A stretch of DNA of 64,000 bases from Dechloromonas sp. A34 (GCF_026261605.1 NZ_CP102486.1:2418001-2482000); one strand, 5' to 3'. Counted from the first letter of the stretch, positions 1-9,297 are shown. Numbers and translations are program-made. Notes: a model not told the origin generated them from the letters alone.

Positions 1-2
1 AA

Positions 3-1634
3 GGCGAAAACTCTGAAAGCATGCTGATTCTGGTCAGCGGCCGCTTGCGAGTGTCGCGGCGCAATGCCGATGGTTCGCTCCTGCTTTACAACGAAATTTG
101 TCCGGGCGAGACGGTCGGCGAAACCGGCATGGTCCTGCAGCAGGCGCGATTTGCCGATGTCACGGCGCTTCGCGACTCGACCATTGCCCTGCTACGTCGT
201 GAATGCTTCGAGGAGCTTCTCGGCCGCCACCCGGTGCCGCTGAATCGTGTTTTTGCCCAGGCGGTCTATCACCAGTTGCGCCATACCCCGCAATTAATGG
301 AGCAGCAACGCGCCCACACCATCGTTATCGTGCCGCTCCGCGATCCTAATCTGGGAGCAGCGGTGGCCAGCGCCCTGACGAGTGCGCTGGAGTCGATGGG
401 ACGAACCCGGAAAGTCGGTCAGGAAGACCTCGATCTGCTTCAGTTGGACGCACTGGAGAGCGAGTACGAATTTATCGTGCTGGAAACGGATGCCAGCGAT
501 TCGGAGCGTACCCACCTGGCTTTTCGGCAGGCTGATCAGGTGGTCTTCGTCGCTTCCGAAGACGAGTCGAATGAATTGTCCGAAGTCGAGTGCGGTCTTG
601 CCCGAGAGGCCGGCTTCCTGATGAAACGCAAGCATCTGGCGCTTTGCCACAAGGCCGATGCCGAAGGGCCAGGGGATATGCCGGCCTGGCTGCACGGGCG
701 CGACATCGAACGGGTTTATCCGCTGCGGGCGGGGCGCCAGCGGGACTATGCCCGTTTGGCGCGTTTCCTGACCAGCAGTGCGGTGGGCCTGGTGCTGGGC
801 GGCGGCGGCGCGCGCGGATTCTCGCACCTCGGGGTGCTGCGGGCGCTCGAGGAAAACGGGATTCCCGTAGATATTATTGGCGGCAATAGCATGGGGGCAC
901 TGATCGGGGCGCAATACGCTTGTGGTGTGCCGATCGACGAAATTCTTGAGCGGACACAGCGCTTTGCTTTGGGCGGCGAGCGTCCGACGTTGCCGTTGAT
1001 CTCGCTGCTTTCCGGCAAACGACTGGAACGTGATCTGCACCGTATGTTTGGCGATATTCGCATCGAACAGTTGTGGCGTCCTTTTTTCGCGGCGGCCTGC
1101 AATCTCAGTCGGGTCTGCACGACGGTTCAGGACAACGGCCTGCTCTGGCGGGCGGTGCTGGCCAGCAACTCGCCGGCCGGGCTGCTGCCGCCAGTGATCT
1201 ACAACGGTGACCTGCTGGTCGATGGGGCGATTCTCGACAACGTGCCGGTTAGCGCCATGCGCGGACGGCTGGGGACGCCGCTCGAACGGCGGCGGGGAAA
1301 TGGAACGGTCATCGCGGTGGACGTCGATGTGCGCGAGAACCTGTGCGTCGATCCTGAATTGTTGCGACTTTCGGTCTGGCGAACCTTGAAAGGCTATTTT
1401 CGGGCAACCGGGGAAGGTGCGCCTTCCATCGGGGCTATCCTTTACCGGGCGGGGCATATCGGCGGCATGCACGAGCGGGCGCGGACGATGGCGATGGCTG
1501 ACTTCTGCCTTGAGCCGCCGGTGGCGGAATTCCCGCTGATGGCTTACCGCCGTGCCGACGAAATTGCCGAAGCCGGTTACCGTTATGCGATGGAAGAGAT
1601 TGCCCAATGGGACAAAACGATACTTCGGCGCTAG
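3..1634 (+). CDS. Patatin-like phospholipase with N-terminal cyclic-nucleotide-binding domain (5' partial)
   Basis: The frame is already open at the window edge, so the true start lies upstream. The first ~75 residues resemble the end of a cNMP-binding (CRP-like) domain. A patatin domain begins near residue 260 with the glycine-rich oxyanion motif GGGGARG, followed by the nucleophile elbow GNSMG (Ser of GxSxG) and the DGA motif of the Ser-Asp dyad. The layout matches NTE/RssA-type bacterial lysophospholipases, which hydrolyse (lyso)phospholipids at the membrane. The last 28 bases overlap the NRPS start, so the two are probably co-translated. The link to the NRPS is positional only; a role in supplying or removing acyl chains is inference. 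Confidence 0.88.
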   Translation, partial: GENSESMLILVSGRLRVSRRNADGSLLLYNEICPGETVGETGMVLQQARFADVTALRDSTIALLRRECFEELLGRHPVPLNRVFAQAVYHQLRHTPQLMEQQRAHTIVIVPLRDPNLGAAVASALTSALESMGRTRKVGQEDLDLLQLDALESEYEFIVLETDASDSERTHLAFRQADQVVFVASEDESNELSEVECGLAREAGFLMKRKHLALCHKADAEGPGDMPAWLHGRDIERVYPLRAGRQRDYARLARFLTSSAVGLVLGGGGARGFSHLGVLRALEENGIPVDIIGGNSMGALIGAQYACGVPIDEILERTQRFALGGERPTLPLISLLSGKRLERDLHRMFGDIRIEQLWRPFFAAACNLSRVCTTVQDNGLLWRAVLASNSPAGLLPPVIYNGDLLVDGAILDNVPVSAMRGRLGTPLERRRGNGTVIAVDVDVRENLCVDPELLRLSVWRTLKGYFRATGEGAPSIGAILYRAGHIGGMHERARTMAMADFCLEPPVAEFPLMAYRRADEIAEAGYRYAMEEIAQWDKTILRR

Positions 1635-4600
1635 CAGGCGATGTCCTTCCGCTTTCCTTGAGCCAGCAGGAAGTCTGGCTCGACCAGCGGGCCTGGCCGG
1701 GAAGCACGCATCTCAACATCGGTGGGGCGGGGTATATCGATGGCCCGTTCGACCTGGCGTTGTTTCGTCGGGCGTTGGCGCATCTGGTGGCCGAAAGCGA
1801 GGCCTTGCGGCTGGTTCCGCTGGCCGATGGCGGGCAGCGCCTGCTGGCGGCCTACGAAGCCCCGTTGAAAGAGGTCGACCTGTCGACAGCCGCCGAGCCT
1901 TTGTCGGCAATGCGTACCTGGTGGCAGAATTGGATGGTCGAGCCCTTTGCCTTCGATGGAACACCACCCTGGCGCTTTGCGCTGCTACGCTACAGCGACC
2001 GTCTGCATGGGCTGACCATTCAGTTTCACCACCTGATCATGGATGGTTGGGGTACTTCGCAGGTCATGCAGCGCTGGGCAGCCATTTACAATGCTCTGGT
2101 TCGTGGCGAAAAGCCGGCGCCGACCTCCGATCCGGGATATCGCCGGTTTGTTGCCGAATCCCTGGAATACCGTAGCTCATCGGCTTTTGAGAAAGATGCC
2201 GCATTCTGGCAGGAACAGGTCCCGGCCTTGCCACCACCCCTGTTCGAACGGCGCTGTCGGCTCGAAACGCAGGGCGGGCTGCCATCTGCTCACCTCCACA
2301 CCGAGAGCTTGCCACGGGCGGACTATGATCGGCTGGCTGCCGTGGCAATGGGCCTGGGGGCGACGCACTTCACTTTTCTGATTGCCGTTCTCGCCGCTTA
2401 TTTTTCCCGGGCATACGGTCGGCAGGAGGTGCTGATCGGACTGCCCAGTCTCAATCGTTCCAGCAAGCGTTATCGCGAGACCCAGGGCATGTTTGTCGGG
2501 GTGTTTCCATTGCTTGTCCGGGTCCAGCCGGGCGCGACGTTTCGCGAACTGCTTGACTCGGTCGGCCTTGCCCTAAAGGCGGCGATACGCCATCAACGTT
2601 ACCCGATCAGTGAAGTCGCGCGCAGTCTCGGGGCCATCCGGCAGCGTCGCGACAGCATATTCGATGTCCTTTTTTCCTTTGAGCGGCAGGACTACGATCT
2701 GAACTTCGGGGAGGGGCGCTCCTTCGGTTCGCGACAGATATTTTCAGGACTCTCCAGGTATCCCTTGGGTATCACGCTGTGCGAGTTCCAGTCGGTTCAG
2801 GATGCGGAGCTGACCTTGGAAGCCAGTCCGGCCTGCTTTTCGGAAGGCGAAGTCGCCTTCCTCGGCAAGCGCCTGGTGCACTTGATGCTGGCGATGGCCG
2901 AGGACCCCGCAGGGCGGGTAGCTGACTTCTCCCTGGCCGCGCCAGTTGAGTTGCAAGCGCTACTTAGTGGCCAAGGGGCATCCTCGTCCATTCCTGTGCT
3001 GGCGGAGCCATATATCCGGCAATTCAAACGACAGGCCGAAATATCTCCGCAGGCAGTTGCGCTGGTCTGGGATGGCGGGCAATTCGACTATGCTACCTTG
3101 GACTCTTGGTCGGACTGTCTGGCCGGGCGCCTGCAAAGCGTGGGCGCGGGCCGGGACAAAATCATTGCCCTGGCCATGGGGCGCTCCCCCGAACTGGTGG
3201 CAGCCTTGCTGGCGGTTAGTAAGGTCGGTGCGGCATTTCTGCCGCTTGATCCGGATGCCCCCTTACCCCGATTACAGGCCATCGTCCGGGATAGTGGGGC
3301 GCTGGCCCTGCTCGTTCAACCTGAACTTCATGAGCGGTTTTCGCCGCTGCATTCGACGGTGATGGCCATTGCGTCGATACCGGAGCAGGGAGCGGTACTG
3401 TTTGGCGGAGTGCAGGCAATGCCGGGTGACCTGGCCTATGTGCTGTTTACCTCCGGATCGACCGGGAGAGCGAAGGGAGTGATGGTCGAGCATGGCGCAT
3501 TGGCTTTGAGGCTGGCATGGATTGCCAAAGCCTGGGGTGTGCAGCCTTCCGACCGCACCGGGCAGTGCACGCAGGCGACCTTCGATCCTTCGCTGATCGA
3601 GCTGTTCGTGCCATTAATCAAAGGCGCCAGCATTGCCTTGTTGCCACCCGGGCGAATGTTGCCGAGTGCGTTTGGGCCATTTGCCGTGCGCAACGAGGTT
3701 ACGATCATGGCACTCGTGCCATCGACGCTAAGCGGCTTGCTCGAATCGCTCGCCGATCGCTCCCGACTGAAGCTGCGGGTTGCCTGTTGTGGCGGGGAGG
3801 TGTTGCCGGCCGACCTGGCTAACCGTTTTCTCGATGAAACCGGTGCCCGCTTGTTCAATGTCTATGGGCCGACTGAAACGGCGATTTTCGCCACGGCTTG
3901 GGAGTGTGTTCGCCAGTTGGGCAAAACCACCTTGCCGGTTGGCCGAGCGATCGATGGTTCCCGTATTTACGTTCTCGATGCCGGCCGCCAGCTATTGCCG
4001 TTCGGCATTTCGGGAGAAGTCTATATAGCCGGCCAAGTCGTTGCACGTGGCTACCTCAATCAACCGGAAACTGATCGCGAAGCCTTCTTTGACGATCCGT
4101 TCTTTCCCGGCGAGCGGATGTATCGAACCGGTGATCGAGGCTGGCTGGCTTGCGATGGCAATTTGCATTTCATGGGCCGTCTTGATCGCCAGATCAAACT
4201 ACGCGGTTACCGCATTGAATTGGGTGAAATCGAGTCCGTTTTGCTTGCCCTCGATGGCGTTCAGCAGGCCGCTGCCAAGGTGCTGGATCGAGAGGGGAGG
4301 GCAATTATCCATGTCTGGCTGGCCGGCTCGCCACACATCTCGGGGAAGCGGGTCCGGCAGCATTTGGCTAGCAGCTTGCCGGACTACATGTTGCCCTCAG
4401 GTATTTCATGCCTACCTGAACTTCCCTTGAGCAGTACCGGGAAAATTGCCTATGATCTGCTTCCTGATCCCGATGAGCAGTTGCAAGCTGTTGCCCACCC
4501 TGTACCCTCCAATGCTATGGAGGGGGCCTTGCTGGCGCTATGGAAGGCGGTTCTCAAACGTGATGTCTTGGGGGTGAGCGACAATTTTTTTGATATCGGA

Positions 4601-5470
4601 GGCGACTCCCTGGCAGCCGTCGATATCCTCGCTGGCATAGAAACGCTGGTCGGTCGGGCAGTTCCACTTTTCCTGTTAACTGAAAATCCAACGGTGGAGA
4701 GTTTGGCGCGAGCAGTTGGAGGAGGTACCGATAGTGGTCTACCGCCCAACGATATCATGCTGGCGCTCGGTCAAAAGTCGGGCAGGATGGCTCTTTACAT
4801 GGCAGCCTCCGGCCATGGTGATCTGATTCGTTTCCAGAGGCTTGCCGATGCTTTATCCGGTGTCTGCAGTTTCTACATGTTGCAGCCGCCAGCAGGGAGG
4901 CCATTCGCCAGCATTTCCGATCTTGCGAATACTTACGCGGAGCAGATCGTGCAAAATGGCCAGCCTGGTGTTATAGCGGGTTTTTCCGTCGGTGGTATTG
5001 CGGCCTTGGAAACGGCACGCGTCTTGCGGTTACGCAATGCTCGCGTCCACAGTGTGTGCCTGATCGATGTTGTATTCCCCGGTCGAATATTTCGCAGTGC
5101 CATTTTCTGGCGCTCTCTCGGCTGGCTTGCTCGTCAGCTCAATGCCTATGAACTCAGTATGAACGGGAGGCATTTGGGGGCGCTGTTTAGCGATCCGGGG
5201 CTTGTCGCCCAGATTTACGCGATGGAGAGTTACAGCCTCAAGCCATACCAAGGGTCAGTGGTTCAAATCAACTCATCAGGACTGATGCGCTGGGATCGAT
5301 GGGTATTTAAGCCTTGGAAGCGCTATGTTTCTCCAGTTCTTGACAGTTACATCGTCCCGGGCCTGCATGGTTCCATTTTTGATGAGTCAAGTATCAATTC
5401 GCTTGCTGCGGCCTTACGCTCGGTTCTTGATGGTCTGACAATTGATAATCTCACTCGCAAGCCGCAATAG
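1607..5470 (+). CDS. Single-module non-ribosomal peptide synthetase (C-A-T-TE)
   Basis: A 1287-residue protein with a condensation domain (residues ~12-440, active motif HHLIMDG at 141-147), an adenylation domain (~480-960) with the P-loop TSGSTG near 613, YGPTE near 752, YRTGD and the RIELGEIE core, a carrier domain with GGDSL (phosphopantetheine Ser near 1000), and a C-terminal thioesterase with nucleophile elbow GFSVG near 1127. One complete module with a leading C domain suggests it joins an acyl or aminoacyl donor to one amino acid and releases the product. Hand alignment to GrsA gives binding-pocket residues of roughly D-P-I-S-A-C-V-I-F, which I cannot assign to a substrate. It overlaps the upstream patatin gene by 28 bases. 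Confidence 0.93.
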   Translation: MGQNDTSALAGDVLPLSLSQQEVWLDQRAWPGSTHLNIGGAGYIDGPFDLALFRRALAHLVAESEALRLVPLADGGQRLLAAYEAPLKEVDLSTAAEPLSAMRTWWQNWMVEPFAFDGTPPWRFALLRYSDRLHGLTIQFHHLIMDGWGTSQVMQRWAAIYNALVRGEKPAPTSDPGYRRFVAESLEYRSSSAFEKDAAFWQEQVPALPPPLFERRCRLETQGGLPSAHLHTESLPRADYDRLAAVAMGLGATHFTFLIAVLAAYFSRAYGRQEVLIGLPSLNRSSKRYRETQGMFVGVFPLLVRVQPGATFRELLDSVGLALKAAIRHQRYPISEVARSLGAIRQRRDSIFDVLFSFERQDYDLNFGEGRSFGSRQIFSGLSRYPLGITLCEFQSVQDAELTLEASPACFSEGEVAFLGKRLVHLMLAMAEDPAGRVADFSLAAPVELQALLSGQGASSSIPVLAEPYIRQFKRQAEISPQAVALVWDGGQFDYATLDSWSDCLAGRLQSVGAGRDKIIALAMGRSPELVAALLAVSKVGAAFLPLDPDAPLPRLQAIVRDSGALALLVQPELHERFSPLHSTVMAIASIPEQGAVLFGGVQAMPGDLAYVLFTSGSTGRAKGVMVEHGALALRLAWIAKAWGVQPSDRTGQCTQATFDPSLIELFVPLIKGASIALLPPGRMLPSAFGPFAVRNEVTIMALVPSTLSGLLESLADRSRLKLRVACCGGEVLPADLANRFLDETGARLFNVYGPTETAIFATAWECVRQLGKTTLPVGRAIDGSRIYVLDAGRQLLPFGISGEVYIAGQVVARGYLNQPETDREAFFDDPFFPGERMYRTGDRGWLACDGNLHFMGRLDRQIKLRGYRIELGEIESVLLALDGVQQAAAKVLDREGRAIIHVWLAGSPHISGKRVRQHLASSLPDYMLPSGISCLPELPLSSTGKIAYDLLPDPDEQLQAVAHPVPSNAMEGALLALWKAVLKRDVLGVSDNFFDIGGDSLAAVDILAGIETLVGRAVPLFLLTENPTVESLARAVGGGTDSGLPPNDIMLALGQKSGRMALYMAASGHGDLIRFQRLADALSGVCSFYMLQPPAGRPFASISDLANTYAEQIVQNGQPGVIAGFSVGGIAALETARVLRLRNARVHSVCLIDVVFPGRIFRSAIFWRSLGWLARQLNAYELSMNGRHLGALFSDPGLVAQIYAMESYSLKPYQGSVVQINSSGLMRWDRWVFKPWKRYVSPVLDSYIVPGLHGSIFDESSINSLAAALRSVLDGLTIDNLTRKPQ

Positions 5471-5538
5471 CATTTCGGCAGCTGTTACGGACTAGTGGAG
5501 CAAATTGCCATGCAAAAGCAGGTTTTTAGTAGGGTATC

Positions 5539-6246
5539 TTGAAGAGAATGCTGGATGCCAGATCCTATTTGCGGCGAGCGTGGCTGCTCTTGTTTCTTTT
5601 GGTTTGTTTGTTGGCGATGGCCCTGGCATGGCAATGGATGCCTTTGCAGAGCTATCTCGATGTCGAGAGAGGTAGTCTGCATCAGTCAATTGAATGGATG
5701 CGGCGTTTTCCGTTGTTGGCCATTGCTGTTGTTGCATTGGCCAGTACTTTGGCCATTCCGCTTGCAGTGATCATTGTTATTGGGGTCCTCATTTTTGGGC
5801 CACTTCTTGGTTCCGCTTACATTTTATTGGGTGCCGAAATTGGTGCGGTCACCAGTTTTTTGCTTGGTAGATATCTGGGACATGCGGCATTGAAACTCTT
5901 TGCCAGTGAAAAGACCAATTCCATCAGTCAGCGCTTGGGCCAACGAGGATTCATTTCAATCGTGTTAATTCGGCTGATTCCTGCCGCGCCGTTTGCGGTA
6001 GTGAATATGATTGCCGGAGCTTCACATGTCAGGCTCCGGGATTTTCTCGCAGGAACGCTGGTTGGCATGCTTCCCGGTATCCTTGTTATCGGTATTCTCG
6101 CCGACCAGATTGCGGAAGCGATTAACAGTCCCGACTGGCGAACCGGAGTTGGCGTATTGGTTGTCGTATGCCTAGCCGTGGCAGGCGGCATTGCCTTTCG
6201 GAAATGGCTTCAGAAGCCGCAGAAGATCACCCGGGATATGGAGTGA
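5539..6246 (+). CDS. TVP38/TMEM64 (VTT-domain, DedA-like) membrane protein
   Basis: About 235 residues with an N-terminal membrane anchor, several further hydrophobic helices and a central VTT-type region (the FGPLLGS stretch, then GRYLG, then the LIRLIPAAPF motif typical of the SNARE-associated/TVP38 family). Members act as membrane scramblases or transporters of lipid-linked cargo. The start is uncertain: a TTG at 5539 has AGGG just upstream, and an ATG at 5548 is the alternative. It lies 68 bases downstream of the NRPS on the same strand and converges on the next gene. A role in moving lipid carriers for the polysaccharide is possible but not shown. Confidence 0.82.
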   Translation: MKRMLDARSYLRRAWLLLFLLVCLLAMALAWQWMPLQSYLDVERGSLHQSIEWMRRFPLLAIAVVALASTLAIPLAVIIVIGVLIFGPLLGSAYILLGAEIGAVTSFLLGRYLGHAALKLFASEKTNSISQRLGQRGFISIVLIRLIPAAPFAVVNMIAGASHVRLRDFLAGTLVGMLPGILVIGILADQIAEAINSPDWRTGVGVLVVVCLAVAGGIAFRKWLQKPQKITRDME

Positions 6247-6277
6247 TTTGGTCCAGTTTAATATGTGGGGTAGTCGC

Positions 6278-7363
6278 CTATTGCCGGTTTTTTTCTGAGA
6301 TGAACATCTTCCGTAGTAAATGGGGGACTAGTAAGTGCAAGGGCATGCGTAGGTAGTGAGAGCGGACAAACACCAAGAAATTTGCTAGCGACGTCATTGG
6401 CCGTTTTTCAAATTCAAAAACAGAGCCAATTGACCGGATCAGAATGTAGGTCGTGTAGGCTGCGACAGGACTCGATGGCTTTCCGCACGAATTTGTCAGG
6501 TGCAGCGCGTTATCGGGAATGCTTGTTCCTAAAAAGTAACGACAGCAATAAAGTGCGTAATAGAGAGGTCGGCTGAGATCCAACTCTATGGCTCGACCGG
6601 TTAGTTCCGCCCAGAAACTTTCTGTGATGGCAAACTGACTTAGCAAGCTGTCAATGTCGACAAGATCGCGCAGGCCGTGCTCCATTTCACCATCATGAAA
6701 TAGGTGTGTGGCGCTGTGAAGAATCATATCGATTGGCGCCAGGGTGAGAGCACCGGAGATTTCTTTCAGCGGCATTGCCTTGTGCCAGAGTTGATTGACA
6801 TCGGGTTTTAGTGCTGCTGTCGGCGGCAGTATGGTGTGATGAACGTCAAGTGTTGTACCGCGTCCAAGATGGCGCAAGGGGGGGAGTTCATGCATCCAAG
6901 TTCGATAGTAGCGCTGGTCATATGCATCGAGTTTTCCTGGAAACCACCCGTTTCCAACAAGCGCCCGCTCAGCCTCGAGGATCATTTTGTGGGGCACCAT
7001 AATGTCAATGTCCGACAAAACGCGGCCATTGCCTGCATCGTGGCCCGTAATGATGTAGGCGCCGCCTTTAAGCACCACGAAGGGGATGTTATGAGGGTGC
7101 AGGGTATGCTGGATTTGGGTTATTTCCCAGGCAACACTGCGATATTGACTCTCTGCAACGCGTAGTGCGCTGGATATGTGCGGTATGACTTTCTTAGGGA
7201 GTGCGCTGAGCAAATCAGCTTGGCGAGCAAGGTGAGCGACACGACTCAGCAGGTATCCACGACGTGCGGTTCGAATGAGCAAATCCCAGTCGGTGGCCGA
7301 AAGGTCTTTGAGTGCGGCATGAGGAGAGCGCAGGAAGCGGATTAGTGGATGGTTCTTTATCAT
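6278..7363 (-). CDS. Uncharacterised nucleotidyltransferase-fold protein of the HPr-rel-A cassette
   Basis: 361 residues of the large bacterial nucleotidyltransferase family (NTP_transf_5 type). LKGG is at residues 98-101 and SDIDIMV at 117-123, which supplies the metal-binding DxD pair of the polymerase-beta fold. The start codon overlaps the stop of the HprK-related kinase gene (ATGA), so it is the last gene of a four-gene unit. Such proteins are repeatedly found next to the HprK-related kinase A and PqqD-like genes, but the nucleotide acceptor is unknown. Base composition here is more AT-rich than in the flanking operons. Confidence 0.85.
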   Translation of the reverse strand: MIKNHPLIRFLRSPHAALKDLSATDWDLLIRTARRGYLLSRVAHLARQADLLSALPKKVIPHISSALRVAESQYRSVAWEITQIQHTLHPHNIPFVVLKGGAYIITGHDAGNGRVLSDIDIMVPHKMILEAERALVGNGWFPGKLDAYDQRYYRTWMHELPPLRHLGRGTTLDVHHTILPPTAALKPDVNQLWHKAMPLKEISGALTLAPIDMILHSATHLFHDGEMEHGLRDLVDIDSLLSQFAITESFWAELTGRAIELDLSRPLYYALYCCRYFLGTSIPDNALHLTNSCGKPSSPVAAYTTYILIRSIGSVFEFEKRPMTSLANFLVFVRSHYLRMPLHLLVPHLLRKMFISEKNRQ

Positions 7364-8268
7364 TCAAGAAGCATCGTTTCCAGAGCGTCAATAGCTTCGT
7401 TCAGGTGGGAGTAATGCAATGTTCTTCCAGCGCATCGATCAGCGATGCTGGCCAGGCAGTGAAATCCGTCAACGCCAAGGACCGGGTAATTGAAGCAGTT
7501 TTCTGCCAACTTCATCATGGTCGTCCCCTTGCTTATCGGCTCAAAATCGAGGGTTGAGTCCTTCTGGTACCGTGGAAAAACGACGGCAAAGGGGAGGGCA
7601 TTCTGGCTACTGGCATCGACGCTCGAGTTCGGAACCAGCATATGGGCAACGTTGCCCTTGGCCGTATCCTTGATGACATCTCCAAATACTACGTTTTCAT
7701 CAAACTGCTGGATAACCTCAATCGAGTTGTTCTTTAGGCCAATAGGTCGTGGAAATGGATAGATTTGGTGGTCTTCCAGCGAGATGAGGGCCATTTCATC
7801 GGAGAGTAGTCTCCAACCTCGACATGTCAAGGCCGCGCAGAGAGTGCTTTTTCCACTCCCCGGGGTTCCTGGGAAGATGATCCCTTTGCCATCCTTTTCG
7901 ACGACTGCCGAATGGATAATGGCAAATTGATGGCAATGATTGGCGACAACCCAGTTCAAGCCCCACTCGAACATGGCAAAGGCTTGATTTAAAGGTAGTG
8001 GCTTGAAAGGGAAATGCCGATCGCATGAAAAATTGACTTGGGGGCGAACCCATCGGCGGAGCATTGATGGTGAGTCAATTTCGATACGGAAATCTATAAA
8101 TTCGCCCTCAGCGGCCAAGGAATAGTTTGCGTAAAGTAGTGACAGTCCGCGCGCGACCTGTGGCAACGACGAACGGATCGAAATGTCAAAACCGGCCAAG
8201 GAGATAAGAAGAGATCCTTCTCGGAGACGTTTCCGAATCTCTTGCTGGGACAGCGATGATAGCTTCAC
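7360..8268 (-). CDS. HprK-related kinase A (HPr-rel-A system)
   Basis: 302 residues related to HPr(Ser) kinase/phosphorylase. The Walker A loop GTPGSGKST is at 134-142, followed by an acidic LLSDE segment at 154-158 that corresponds to the metal or catalytic acid region. It lacks the long N-terminal domain of true HprK, as expected for the HprK-related A family. No phosphotransferase genes lie nearby, so HPr is an unlikely target. Four-base overlaps with the genes on both sides show tight translational coupling. The likely role is ATP-dependent phosphorylation of a cassette partner or a small molecule; the substrate is not known. Confidence 0.88.
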   Translation of the reverse strand: MKLSSLSQQEIRKRLREGSLLISLAGFDISIRSSLPQVARGLSLLYANYSLAAEGEFIDFRIEIDSPSMLRRWVRPQVNFSCDRHFPFKPLPLNQAFAMFEWGLNWVVANHCHQFAIIHSAVVEKDGKGIIFPGTPGSGKSTLCAALTCRGWRLLSDEMALISLEDHQIYPFPRPIGLKNNSIEVIQQFDENVVFGDVIKDTAKGNVAHMLVPNSSVDASSQNALPFAVVFPRYQKDSTLDFEPISKGTTMMKLAENCFNYPVLGVDGFHCLASIADRCAGRTLHYSHLNEAIDALETMLLE

Positions 8269-8540
8269 AGAGCGGCGGGGGGGATTAAACCAATGGTGCG
8301 AAACTGGTTTAGTGTCCGGTCTATAAAATCCTCGATTTCCTGTTCGCTGCCTTCAACATATGGGGCTATATCGTTGCACAACATGCCCCGCTCTTTAGGG
8401 CTTTCTTTTAATAGAGCCAATACGACCGAAGCCGGAGGGAAGACGAAATGCGTTTCGCCAGAAAGCTTGTCAAAAATGACCATGTCTTCACCAAGACAGT
8501 GTTCTATAAAACGCTGAGTATTGGCAACGAGAACTAACAA
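8265..8540 (-). CDS. PqqD-family peptide-binding protein of the HPr-rel-A system
   Basis: A 91-residue protein with the PqqD-like pattern: a short strand, then VIFDKLSGETHFV, then a helical stretch and a C-terminal helix ending near GLIPP. PqqD domains bind leader peptides and present them to modifying enzymes; this subgroup accompanies HprK-related kinase A. The only reasonable start is a TTG at 8540, which places 53 bases inside the 3' end of the upstream gene. If the upstream gene really ends earlier (see its entry), this overlap disappears. The stop overlaps the kinase start. Confidence 0.82.
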   Translation of the reverse strand: MLVLVANTQRFIEHCLGEDMVIFDKLSGETHFVFPPASVVLALLKESPKERGMLCNDIAPYVEGSEQEIEDFIDRTLNQFRTIGLIPPAAL

Positions 8541-9255
8541 TGGTTAAGGTCAATGCGTTAAATGGCGACTGTTCAGCCCCAAGTTGAGCCGAGGAAGTCT
8601 TGTAGACCGCTATAGGTCGGGGAAGCGGCGCACCACCGGCCAAGTCCAGTACCTGTTGTGCCGTCAAGATGTAGTTGAAATTTGGATCGACGCTACTATA
8701 CAGGGCGTTGAAATAGGCGCAAACAAGATGTCGCGTCAATGGATAGGAGCTATTATCTTGCAGGATATCGCGGATGGGGGTGCCCGACAGTACGCCTTCT
8801 TTGATCAGTACGCCCGGCAGGGCCTCTACTGGTGAGCCATCTTTGTAGCACGCTGTTACGTTTAGCTTCGGAGAACCATGTTTATAGCAAGAACTATCCT
8901 CCGCTTGGGTTTTGAAGGTGCCGAAGGTGAATCCAATGAGTGACCAAGCCTGAATAGTCGTGTTCTGGCCGAGCCTCCCGCCAGAGGTTCCCCATTGACC
9001 AGGACTCCAGCCTTTGCTGCAATTGCTGTCGCGATTTGGATCGGACAGGTTTCCAGACAGCATGTTGGAAAGACACTGTCCAGCCAAAACTGAACGGCTG
9101 GCAAGTGTCAAGATCACTGGCACTCCAACACCAAGCCCAGTCAACTTGCGTCGTCCTGAATTCTTTACTGCTTCGTATTGTGAGGCAGGAGGAAAACTGT
9201 CGGCTGGAGCCGCGGTATTCTGAGGCTGCTTAAAATCATCGTTGCGTAGTGACAT
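8488..9255 (-). CDS. Unknown secreted-looking protein heading the HPr-rel-A cassette; candidate substrate
   Basis: 255 residues from ATG 9255, chosen because GGAG at 9262-9265 is 6 bases upstream; a TTG at 9267 is less likely. A polar ~34-residue N-terminus is followed by RRKL at 35-38, a hydrophobic stretch at ~40-55 and an ALA-type site (SVLAG, 55-59), resembling a Tat-type signal. The mature part carries six cysteines (61, 79, 123, 136, 179, 244) and a GW/GQW-rich segment. I do not recognise a catalytic domain. The last ~30 codons overlap the PqqD gene; one extra G in the four-base run at 8577-8580 would end the protein at a stop near 8573 instead. Being first in the operon and signal-bearing, it is the obvious candidate target of the PqqD/kinase pair; that is inference. 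Confidence 0.7.
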   Translation of the reverse strand: MSLRNDDFKQPQNTAAPADSFPPASQYEAVKNSGRRKLTGLGVGVPVILTLASRSVLAGQCLSNMLSGNLSDPNRDSNCSKGWSPGQWGTSGGRLGQNTTIQAWSLIGFTFGTFKTQAEDSSCYKHGSPKLNVTACYKDGSPVEALPGVLIKEGVLSGTPIRDILQDNSSYPLTRHLVCAYFNALYSSVDPNFNYILTAQQVLDLAGGAPLPRPIAVYKTSSAQLGAEQSPFNALTLTIVSSRCQYSAFYRTLSW

Positions 9256-9297
9256 AACTAACTCCAAACCCCAGGGTCTAATAGGCTAACTATAAAG

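Noticed and set aside
294..1607. 437-codon open frame on the minus strand
   Set aside because: It lies wholly opposite the patatin gene, is rich in Arg/His/Pro/Gln as GC-rich antisense frames are, and has no recognisable domain.
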